Assembly: GCA_013396915.1 (NCBI GenBank)
Contig: VWZL01000441.1
Span: 187,560 to 251,559, forward strand
Reading direction: 5' to 3'
DNA: 64,000 nt
Source of the DNA: Stercorarius parasiticus
Lineage: Eukaryota > Chordata > Aves > Charadriiformes > Stercorariidae
Each line of letters begins with the position of its first letter. Positions within the stretch are counted from its first letter, which is position 1. A program made the position numbers and the translations under genes. Under the pieces are notes generated by a model. The model did not search any database. It was not told the DNA's origin and worked only from the letters and a program-made list of their open reading frames with translations. Positions 38,101 to 48,680 of the stretch are shown in pieces.

Positions 38101-40019
38101 TTCCTTCAGTTCACAGAAGTTCTTAAATAATCTGCCATCCTAACATAAGTCAATAATCTTTAAGGAGGATATCTTCAGGAAATTTCCCTTTCAGGGAGTA
38201 ATACAGTAGCTTGTGATTAAATATAGCAAATTATTAATGTGTTTGCTTGTTCCTTTCCCTATTCTGAATTGCCTAAGCATATTTTTTTCCCCCCTGTATC
38301 TACTTTGTAGGCATTCTTTCCACTTCAGAATAGCTGTGTTAGTCATAAAGCATAAAAGAGCTATAAAAGCTGACTTTAAGTGGTGTCCTAAAATCCTTCA
38401 GGGACCATCCAGCATTCAGCAGATTAAAGTAGTAGTTCTTCAAGACTGAAATGACATCTAAGTGTGGAAACTCATTTTGTGGAAAAAAAAACAAAACCTG
38501 TTGGATACTATAGTAGACAAACAAGTCTTTTAAAAAAGACAGCTCTTGCAGAGCATAGTCACTACCTGGGTATTAATATATGTCTCAAGTCATTTTTTTG
38601 TGCATTCTAAATGGAAGTGCCTGGGATAAGAAAAGGCTGCTTATGCTCCCTCATCATTTACACTACGCACACTGAACTTGGCTACTGCTTAGTCATCTCC
38701 CAACTGCACCGGTTGATGTGTGAAGGCTGCTCTTATGGAAAACAAGCCATTCCCACTTAAACTTCACTGCAAAGTTACCAGCTGAGCTCTAAACACAGCA
38801 TCTTGAAGATGACAGGGTGACTGGATATTGTGTAGCATCTCTACCATCCTGACAAAACTCTAGCTGTTTACAGACAATGAGTTACAGACAATGTTTTGCC
38901 AATAAACGTAAAATGCTCATGCCAATGAAAACACAATTAAAACGCAAGCAAGTTGTGCAGGTAAATTTACTAGTAATAGAAATCCATAACAGAACTGAGG
39001 AATGACATTTTGTGACACGTTACCTCAACAACAACTTTTCCAGGGCTGAAGTGCAAGCAGCAGGGCACTGCCTATGGGCAGACTCCCAGGAGCTTTATAG
39101 TGTTGAAGGGAGGAGCCTCATGGGTTAGTAAAAGCCTCATAAACCTTAGAATCAAACTTAAGAAGAGAGAGAACCTGAGAGAACAAGGTTTTGAAGATAA
39201 CCTTTCTTTGCTGTTATTTCTCGAGGAGGAAATGATGGGATCATTTCACTCTTCCTGCCCAGGAAAATAAAGGAAGTACAGATGGGTGCTTTGTGCCTGC
39301 AGAGTGAGAAGAATTCTTGTGAGGCGAGTTAAAGGGCAAGCAAAATAAAATTAATTTTCATGCAATTCATACTAACTGAACTGGGAATGGAAACGCTGAA
39401 GGAAAGGAAATTGTAAAAGTCTGAGCTGTGTTTTATCAAAAGCTACAATGTGATCTGCTTTAAGTGAATTCCCTGGAGATCAATCCAAGGCACTTAAGTG
39501 CAAGGATTAATACACTTTCTCACTCTATATTTCAGAAATAATTTGAGACACCAGGCAAGTTGGAGGAGGTAGAAAATACCTTAAATAAACTTAAGTTAAA
39601 TATCCCTTGTCAGAATATTGTGAGTTTTATGAGCCAAGAAGCTCCTTTAGGGCTATTTAATACTTGTTACAATTTCTAATTGTCTCCCACATTATTCCAA
39701 TACTTAAACAATTACAGTTGCTTCTAAATGAAAGAAATATAGCAAGATACTTTGCCAAAATACATCAAGTAAAATGATTGCTAACATCTGATGCACGTAA
39801 GGGGAATTTTATTCTCAAAGGCACTTCTAAGGCACCTACTATCTTGCTTTCAGAACAAATGTACTTGATCATTTTTATTATAGAATATTAGCATGGGACT
39901 TGCTGGAAATTACTAAGGATTTGAATCATCCCTAGGCCTCGCTTTCCTTTCTGGGCAAATTTTGGTTTCTGTAGAAAAAAACATCTAATGATATGAATCC
40001 TCTGACTGACTTAAATACA
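32132..40019. other. Intergenic sequence, no supported gene
   Basis: AT-rich sequence without a recognisable gene or young retroposon. A minus-strand open frame at 32192-32380 lies upstream of the coding-like group and may belong with it, but it has no motif. A patch of raised GC at about 37338-37755 opens with tgtcatggttgcccc and has protein-like minus-strand frames; I could not assign it. No tRNA, rRNA or known small RNA was seen. Confidence 0.5.
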
Positions 40020-41562
40020 CGTTCTCTTTTACATCTTGGTAAGTTGCTACAGCGCTTAGACATACACAAGTCTACGGGGCTGGATGGGATCCACCTAAGG
40101 GTACTCAGGGAGCTGGCAGAAGTGCTCACCAAGCCACTTTCCATCATTTATCAGCAGTTCTGTCTAACCAGGGAGGTTCCAGAAGACTGGCAGCTAGCAA
40201 ATGTGACCACCATCCACAAGAATGGCTGGAAGGAAGATCCAGGGAACTACAGGCCTGTCAGTCTCACCTCGGTGCCTGGGAAGGTTATGGAGCAGATCAT
40301 CCTGAGTGCCATTATGTGGCACATGAAGGACAACCAGGTGATCAGACCCAGTCAGCATGGGTTTACAAAAGGCGGGTCCTGCTTGACAAATCTGATCTCC
40401 TCCTATGACCCGCTTAATGGATGAGGGAAAGGCTGTGGATGGTGTTTACCTGGACTTTAGTAAAGCCTTCCACAATGTTTCCCATAGCATTCTGTTGGAG
40501 AAACTGGCTGCTCATGGCTTGGATGGGTGTACATTTTGCTGGGTGAAAAACTGTCTGGAGGATGGGCTGTGATTTGAATGGATTTAAATCCAATTGGCAG
40601 CTGGTCACAAGTGATGTTCCTCAGGGCTCAGTACTGGGGCCGTATGGAGTGCACCCTCAGTAAGTTCGCAGATGACACCAAGTTGTGTGGGAGTGTCGAC
40701 CTGCTTGAGGGTAGAAAGGCTTTGCAGAGGGATCTGGACAGGCTGGATTGGTGGGCTGAGGCCGACAGCATGAAGTTCAACAAGGCCAAGTGTCGGGTCT
40801 TGCACTTGGGTCACAACAACCCCATGCAGCACTACAGGCTTGGGGCAGAGTGGCCGGAGAGCTGCCTGGCAGAAAAGGACCTGGGGGTGTTGGTCAACAG
40901 CCAGCTGAATATGAGCCAGCAGTGTGCCCAGGTGGCCAAGGCGGCCAACAGCATCCTGGCCTGTATCAGGAATAGTGTGGTGATGGGGACTTCGGCAGTG
41001 ATTGTCCCCCTGTACTTGGCACTGGTGAGGCCCCACCTCAAGTGCTGTGTCCAGTTTTGGGCCCCTCACCACAAGAAAGACACTGAGGTGCTGGAGTGTG
41101 TCCAGAGAATGGCAATGAAGCTGGTGAGGGGTCTGGAGCACAAGTCCTGTGAGGAGCGGCTGAGGGAGCTGGGAGTGTTCAGCCTGGAGAAAAGGAGGCT
41201 GAGGGGAGACCTTCTCGCTCTCTACAGCTACCTGAAAGGAGGGTGTAGCCAGGTGGGGGTCGGTCTCTTCTCCCAAGTAACAGGTGATAGGACAAGAGGA
41301 AATGCCCTTAGGTTGTGCTAGGGGAGGTTTAGATTGGATATTAGGAAAAATTTCTTCACCAAAAGTGTTGTCAAACATTGGAACAGGCTGCCCAGGGAAG
41401 TGGTTGAGTCACCATCCCTGGAGGTATTTAAAAGATGGGTAGACATGATGCTTAGGGACGTGGTTTGGTGATGGTTTTGGCAGTGTTGGGTTGATGGTTG
41501 GACTCAATGATCTGAAAGGTCCCTTCCAACTTAGACCATTCTATGATTCTGTGATTCTATGA
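40020..41562 (+). mobile_element. CR1 LINE, long 5'-truncated copy with reverse transcriptase remains
   Basis: The longest CR1 copy in the window. The frame starting near 39993 gives reverse transcriptase blocks: KSTGLDGIHLRVLRELAEVL, then PGNYRPVSLTSVPGKVMEQII, then SQHGFTKGGSCLTNLI. The frame breaks near 40425. A later frame (40578-41321) holds the catalytic-type motif [10 protein letters not shown] and the thumb-to-3' region through [19 protein letters not shown]. Around 40640 the sequence between the GPVLGP-like and the [10 protein letters not shown] blocks is shorter than in full copies, suggesting a small deletion. The 3' end shows the typical attctatgattctgtgatt tail. Inactive. Antisense open frames over it are not genes. 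Confidence 0.95.
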
Positions 41563-43700
41563 CGTTATCCCACTCTCTCTAGGAAACTCACTGTAATTCT
41601 CCACCACAGACTTTTGGAATAACCTCATTACTGCAGTTTCATTGTACTCAAGCCTGGTCTTCTGCTGCAAAAGGATAGGACACACTAACCTGCAGCCTGT
41701 CTTGCACAGTCTGAAGTCAGTTTGCAAAACAGAAAGGTGGGACAGCAAACAGCCTGGCTGCTCAGGCATAGCAGAAGTGGTGGCGGTCCCCTGCCTGCCC
41801 TTGCTGCCCTGCAGGAGCAGGGGCTCGTCATACCTTTCACACCCACCTGCAGCTCCAAAAGTCCCTGCTTTATCCCCTCCCTGATCCTGCAGCTCAGCCA
41901 GTGAAGGGGAACCAGGTAGAGTTTCTCAGATGATTCAGAAAAGCAAAGGAAAGGATTATGGCTTTACATATATTATCAATGCTTACACCTTCATACCTTC
42001 AAACTAAGTGCAAAGGATGTTATGTAGTTGAGGTTTGCCTGTTATTGACTTCTCTCTGACGCATGCAAGAGTTTCTGAAAATAAAAGTGTTTCTTCCTCA
42101 GAGTTCTGTGCCTCAGAAGTAAGTGCATTGAGTCTCATCTTCCTTGGGTTTGGGGTGAGATAGGGGACGTGGAAATGCTCACACTTTTATAGAAAGAAAT
42201 ATGATGTTAAGTACTGAAGCCAAGGAAAAAATCATTTCACAAAGCTAAGAAGGAATTCACTAGGATGAAATATGTTAGGAAAACAATCAAAACCCAAACC
42301 AAAAAAAGCCAAACCCGAAACCCCCAAACAAATGGAATTGAAACAAAGCAATTTTGGAAAAACTGGAAGCTGTAAAATACTGGAAAAGAACTAGAAAAGC
42401 CTGACACTGAGGAAGAATTCTTTTCACTAATCTAAGGAAAAAATCACTAGGATGAAATGTGCTAGGAAAAAACAAAACCAAACAAAGAGCCCTTAACCAA
42501 ATGGAATTTTAACAAACTGATTTGGGAAAAAGCTATTCGCCCTGAATTGCTCAGCAAGTTTTCTTTGAGAAAGTGCAAGTTCAATAGTTTTCTGTTTGTC
42601 TGACTTTCTGCTATGAAAAAAACTTCACAAAACTGAAATATTTTTCTTTTGATAAAACCCTCCTTGCCTTCTACATGCATTACAAAGAGCTGAAACACAA
42701 TAACAACTGCCTTTATCCTGCACAAGTCACCTTGAGAGGTACCATCTAACCCTGAATTTATTTATGGTGACTATCAAGTATGACTATGAAAGGGATACAT
42801 AGTACTGAAGAATGAATATGAAATACATTTTAGTTGAAGCGGTACATTATTACATAACCTCCCCTTTGTGACATAGCCTCTTGTAACCTGACAGAAGGCT
42901 GCAAGAACAAAAAGGGAGGCACTTTAAGTAGAGGACGGTTTTCTAAAAGTCAACTGCAACAAGAGCTCCCTGTTCAAGTACAAAGTCCAATTCAGCGCAG
43001 CCCCCTCTTCCAAAATCTGAGTGGCATGGCTTCTGAATAAAAAGCACGTCTAAGTATTAATCTTCTGGGGAAGAAAAAGGGGATAGAAGAAGAAAGAGAA
43101 ACTCACAAAAATAGAAATATTTTTGCATGAATTTTAAAAAAATCTGCGTTTCTCTTTCCTCATGTGTGCTCGTATCAGCGGGAAACGTGCCTAGGTGAGA
43201 ACTACACATCTGCACTGTCATCTGCCTGGGGAAGAAATGAAATCAAGTGTCCATTTATTCAGAAATTTCAACACAATGTGAGTTGCCATAGAAGTCAGCA
43301 GTGCATTTTCCTAAACACTTATTTTAAATTATTCACAAATAATATAGGTCCTGATATTCATATTCTGCTGCATTGGGTGTGAGATAAATTTGAGTTACTC
43401 CCTAATTATCTAACTAATGACAATTCCCTAGACTGAATTTCTGATTCACAATGAGGGAAATATACCATGAAATGAAAATACAACTCTCATCTCACATTAA
43501 ATTTACTGAAATCCAGGTGCCTGTTAAATATTTTAATGCTTTAAAGAGTATTATACAGTTGCATGAGCAGGGAGGATAGAAAAGTTTTACTTTTTTTTTA
43601 TTTTTCTAAATACCAATGATGATTACTTTAAAAATAATCCTTAAGGCATCAGTGATCTCCCTCATAGAAGATTTTTCTCACTCACAGTGGTTATAGGTGC
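41563..43700. other. Intergenic sequence with a diverged tandem duplication
   Basis: No gene supported. It contains the duplicated unit at 42218-42545 and otherwise plain AT-rich sequence. The open frames at 41642-41884 and 41722-41904 lie just beyond the CR1 tail and have no motif. Confidence 0.5.
42218..42545. repeat. Diverged tandem duplication, unit about 187 bp
   Basis: Two copies in direct orientation. The shared anchor cactaggatgaaat occurs at about 42258 and again at about 42445, each followed by a T-x-x-TAGGAAAA stretch and later by caaatggaatt and by a ttttgggaaaaa-like run. The flanking ggaa...tttcac...aag...gg pattern also repeats at the same offset. A weaker third copy may begin near 42610 (cttcacaaaactgaaat). 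No terminal inverted repeats were seen. Confidence 0.65.
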
Positions 43701-44630
43701 TGTTTAACATCTTTGTTGGCAACATGTACAGCAGAATTGAGTGAACCCTCAACAAGTTTGCCAATGACACCAAGCTGTGTGATGCGGCCAACATGCTGGA
43801 GGGAAGGGATGCCATCCAGAGGGACCTGGACAGGCTCAGGAGTTGGGCCTGTGCAAACCGCATGAAGTTCAACAAGGCCAAGTGCAAGGTCCTGCACGTG
43901 GATCAGGGCAATCCCAAGCACAAATACAGGCTGGGTGGAGAATGGATTGAGAGCAGCCCTGAGGAGAAGGATGTGGGGGTGTTGACGAGAAGCTCAATGT
44001 GACCTGGCAATGTGCACTCGCAGCCCAGAAAGCCAACCGCATCCTGGGCTGCATCAAAAGAAGCGTGGCCAGCAGGTTGATGGAGGGGCTGCCCCTCTAC
44101 TCTGCTCTGGTGAGACCCCACCTGGAGTACCGCATCCAGCTCTGGGGACCCCAACATAAGAAGGACATGGACCTGTTGGAGCGAGTCCAGAGGAGGGCCA
44201 TGAAGACAGGCTGAGAGAGCTGGGGTTGTTCAGCCTAGGGTAGAGTAGAGCAGAGCAGAGTAGAGCAGAGTCTCTCCAAGGAGACTTTATAGAGGCATTC
44301 CAGTACTTAAAGGGGGCCTACAGGAAAGATGAGGAGGGACTCTTTATCAGTGAGCGTAGTGACAGGATGAGGGGTAATGGTTTTAAACTGAAAGAGGGAA
44401 GGTTTAGATTAGATATTAGGAAGAAATTCTTTACTGTGAGGGTGGGGAGACACTGGAAGAGGTTGCCCAGGGAAGCTGTGGATGCCCCATCCCTGGAGGT
44501 GTTCAAGGCCAGGCTGGATGGGGCTTTGAGCAACCTGGTCTAGCAGGAGGTGTCCCTGCCCATGGCAGGGGGGTTAGAACTAGATGATCTTTAAGGTCCC
44601 TTCCAACCCAAACCATTCTATGGTTCTAAT
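43701..44630 (+). mobile_element. CR1 LINE, 5'-truncated copy
   Basis: Starts in the reverse transcriptase region (tttaacatctttgttggcaa), with the [14 protein letters not shown] block, in which the first catalytic Asp reads Asn. It continues through [20 protein letters not shown] and [20 protein letters not shown] and ends in the CR1 3' tail (ccattctatggttct). Several frameshifts break the frame. The part that normally codes for the LE-K-R-R-L region is replaced by a pentamer array. Inactive. Confidence 0.95.
44241..44270. repeat. Pentamer array (YAGAG)6 inside CR1
   Basis: Six units of TAGAG or CAGAG in the order T,T,C,C,T,C, at the point where the CR1 consensus would have a purine-rich stretch. 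Most likely a local slippage expansion after insertion. Confidence 0.9.
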
Positions 44631-47600
44631 TTAACACATTACTGAAATGGTCATATTTCTGGCTTGGCAAGAAAAATGTCTGTTGTGCTTTTTACTGAAT
44701 TACTTTGTAAAACAAACATATCAATAAATCTTGTTCTTCTCTGTCGTCAGATTTTCTGAAGTGCAAAAGAAAATGAAAAGCATCAATTCTTTGTAGGTAG
44801 GTTAGACTGTGAGGCAGCCTGGATTAGAAATAAGAACATTTTCTAAGATTTTCTCTTTAAAATCCTTTCCAAATATTCAAACGTACAAATAAAATATCAA
44901 ATTTCTAAGCAATTTTTTCGTAACTTGCTGTAAAATAGTGAGTTATGTTCTGAAGTATTCTTCTTTCATGATTCCACCCTTCCAATTATTTCACAATTAA
45001 AGTAATTCTTTTCTCAGCCGCTTTGCACTTTTCCTTTTCTTTAATTCCCTGTGGTACTGTACCATACAACAGATGTGATTTCCATAGCTTTTTGCTCTTT
45101 CATTTAAACCATTTTCCTTTCTTTTCTTTTTTTTTTTTTAGGGAATTCAGTGAGATATCATTTGAGTGGGATGCTAAATAGACAACCAGGTTATTTTCAG
45201 CCTCAACATTGCATTATATTTTAAAAGCTTCTATGCAAAATGGCAAAATATGAACAATAACGGACCCTGAAGGCTAGATAATGCCTTAAGGCTTAACTGT
45301 TAGCATCGTTCCTTGACTAGGTAGATTGAAGACAATTCTCGGTACAATTTCTATGAAAAGGGTCATTGTCTTTCTTGCAACAAGACCACACTATGGACCG
45401 CTGCCATGGGAGGACAGAGCAATGGCCTTACCTTCAGTGCATGCCATCCTGCTTCCTTTGGGACTGCAATTAAGCTTACGAATGGGCAGGTCTGTTAGCA
45501 GAAATGCAACCATGGACCTTCCCTTCCTGCTGTACACCTACAGCATGAGAGGGTGATTGGCAGAGTGATTATCTTCCTCAGCTGGTTATCAGCAGCTCAC
45601 TTAACTATGTACCAAACCAAATAAATTGTTACAGATCACCAGGACCCCACAAGATGTAGGACAAAGACCCATTAAGCTTTGCTCTCCTACAGTGGTCCCA
45701 CAAGGTGCCTGTTGGTGTTAAAGGAAACCTGAAAACCTGGAGGGGAAAATCAAAGTTGAGTAGACCAGACCTGCCCTCACAGGCCACCTGAGCAGGAATG
45801 TGCTTTGTGAGGAGCTCCATTAATTTAAACAGGATTATTTGATGAAAGTAACCATCAAATGAGCAAGTGAGCAAATCGAACGTGAAATGAGTAACAAAGA
45901 ATTCAACAGAAATTCAACAGAATCCTGCTTTGCATTTGGGTCACTACAAGTTTCCCTTAAATATAGGCCTACCTAGTGCCTTCTTCTGGAGAATATTCTG
46001 GTCACTGTTGTCAGAGGCTGAAATAACTCCATGACAGGGAGCCTTTGAAGTTCAGCAAGGTGGGAAAGCAACCCAAACCAGCTTCTTCAGCTGTGACCTA
46101 GGAGGGTTTGGTCTGCAATTCAAGCAGCAGTCTGAGCTGGTGAGGCACAAGGTGAAGGACTGGTATTTTAAATTGTTTGATTTGATATTTTCCTTAAATG
46201 AAATTTAACACGTAGACAATTACATAAGAGAATATCACATAGATCCTACAGCGAAGTGCTCACCAGGTCAAAAATGCCTACTTGCTTGTGCAACTCCAGC
46301 CTCCTTGGTTGTTTGCAGTATAACGCTGTACTTCTTAATTCCAAAATCAAATGCTATGATTTTCCTCAAGGAATAGATACAAAGCAGACTTTATTATCTG
46401 AATAGTAATTTCTTCTAATACAGGTATGTAATTCTGATATGCAGTGACCTATTACCCCAGTGAAGAAATCTTTAGGTGGAGTGAGCCTTTTGTTTCAGAT
46501 TTCATATATGTTCTGCATTTTAGAAATTGTAATGGATAAGTGAACTTGCAAATTTAACCATTAATCAATGTGAAAAATATATGTATCATGTATTAATTAG
46601 AGAGTCAAAACTTACATGATTCCTTCACCATTGATCAAAATAAATTCTGATGGAGACTTATGAATATTCTGAACAGCCATATTCAATCTGTAATTGCATC
46701 ACATACCACAATGAAAAAAAACATAATATCAATTGTTACTGGAAAATGTAATTGGATGCAAGGATGTAATAGTCAATTGGTGCTTGAGCAGGTGTAAGGG
46801 ATTCAGGTATAATTACTACCATGACAAATCAAATGCCAAGATCCATAAAAAAATAAATCTCAGAAGTAATTCTCATATGTGGAGAGGGAATAGTTTATCC
46901 ACCCTTATAAAAAAAAAATCCAGTTAATAAAACCAGGTAGAAACTCTGAACAGAAAAGATCAAGATCTGTGATGGGAGTTAGTGGGGGAAGTGATAGCTG
47001 AGACGTACTTCCTGTCATGACCCAAGTACACTGCTAAAATTAACAAAATATCACTCATAGCAAATCCTCATTTAATTATGATGACTCCTTTAGCATTGAT
47101 GATCACTATTTCATCAACAGTGAAATAATTAAAACAACATTGATATGTGCATCGTATTCACTGGCCTTGAAAGTTAACATGTTGCCATTATTATAACTTG
47201 GCAAGAAACCAACTAAACTTCAGGCATGAAAGTGTAATGTATGAGTAGTGAGAAAGGCAATAATTTGAAGTCGTCAGCTCTTTATGACATTGTGATAAGC
47301 TCAGAATAAATGGAAATCATCCGATTGTCATTAGTGCTCTACAAGAGTGAATGGACAATTTAGAAATTTTCATTGTGAAAATGGAGAATGAGTAGCAGGT
47401 AAAACATGGATTCAGTTGCAGGATCTTAACATAAAAAGGACGATTTCATGTCAAAGTGTAATAAGAGATCTAGTTGTGCAATAACGAAGAATCTGCTGAC
47501 AACATGAAACATATGAAAAGCTTTCTCATGCACTGGCTTTTCTGTAGTGTACAAAAGAATTCTCCTTACCACCACCAAAATAAGGTGTAGCTGCAATTCT

Positions 47601-48287
47601 AGTCTGGGAAATAGTCCTTATTAGAGGACAAGGATCTATAGCTCTCTAATAAGTTTTTTAGGTACTTCTGAATAAGTTCTTCCTTGCCTTACAACCTGCA
47701 GTACTTATTTCTGTTTGATTCATAATAGTGTAGCACTGCATAAATCTCAGTTTGCTCTTCTTTTATGATTTCCTCATTCCCATCTCCTAAGCACTATAGA
47801 CAGTTCAAAATATGTATTTGCAGCCTAGCTGAGGAAGCAAACCTCTTCCTTGCTCAAATGACTTAAATTATCTTAATTGGAGTACCACTTAAACGATTAA
47901 CTGATTAGTCCACAACACACTAAAATGACACTTCTCAGAAGTGATCTATTGAGTCAGATTGTCTGCAGATTCAGGGAATGCTGCAACTTTTGATGCTGAG
48001 TGTATAACTCGGAGGCTTTCTTTGCAACCGCAAGGAATAAAAGCTGTTGTTCTAAGGAAAAATGAGGCATCAGCGTACAAAATAAGAAACAGGGCAATAG
48101 TGATGGGTTGCCTAGTGTGTTGGCTGTTGGGGGAATGCAAAACATCCAGCTAATTTTTTCTAAATCCACTTAACGTAGGAAAAAAATTTCTGCAAAATTA
48201 GCAAAAATCCTAGCACCCCGAACAGTCACGTCCTACTACATGCAGCTAATGCTGGAAAAGATACAGCCCTTGGTGCTGCACTTTGAG

Positions 48288-48301
48288 ACGTAACGTCACG
48301 T
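48288..48301. promoter_or_regulatory. Triple ACGT cluster, CRE/ATF-like
   Basis: Three ACGT cores lie five bases apart in 14 bases (acgtaacgtcacgt). The minus strand reads TGACGTTA, close to a CREB/ATF site. CpG is otherwise rare here, so three in 14 bases stand out. No promoter elements or gene are proven next to it. Confidence 0.25.
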
Positions 48302-48308
48302 ACACAAA

Positions 48309-48680
48309 TTGTCCCTGGAGTTCAATGGATCTGCTAACATAAGTGAAGTTATTCCTCTCTCTAGCAGGATATGGGCCGTGGAGTTTAGACAGCCAATTCT
48401 GCTTTTCTGGCTGGCTAACCAAGCAGACTATGGGAGCGTGCCACTGAATATAAAGAGAACTCAGCTGATAAAAAAGCTGCTGTTAGACGGGAAAGCTGCC
48501 TGCTACGAAAAATACCATACAAGTTTGACACTTTTTAAAAGGCTAAATTACAAACAAAAGTATATGCTAGTAAAAAAGGTGGGGGACAAACCGTGGAGCC
48601 AAAAAGAGCTTCACAACTCCCTGGAATCTGGCCAGGATTTCACCCAAGGATTCAAACTGCAACAGAGCAGGAAAAGCTGA
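48309..48680 (+). CDS. Open frame of 123 codons, unrecognised, probably not a gene
   Basis: The longest plus-strand open frame outside CR1. It is counted from a TTG, so there is no ATG at this start. The product would be basic and lysine-rich in its second half (KRLNYKQKYMLVKKVGDK), with one hydrophobic stretch (PILLFWLANQA). There is no signal peptide, no known domain, and no clear splice context beyond its ends. It starts eight bases after the ACGT cluster, which is the only contextual hint. It could be the remains of a transposable element or chance. Confidence 0.1.
   Translation: MSLEFNGSANISEVIPLSSRIWAVEFRQPILLFWLANQADYGSVPLNIKRTQLIKKLLLDGKAACYEKYHTSLTLFKRLNYKQKYMLVKKVGDKPWSQKELHNSLESGQDFTQGFKLQQSRKS

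Noticed and set aside
40605..41378. 257-codon minus-strand open frame
   Set aside because: It is the antisense of the CR1 reverse transcriptase region.
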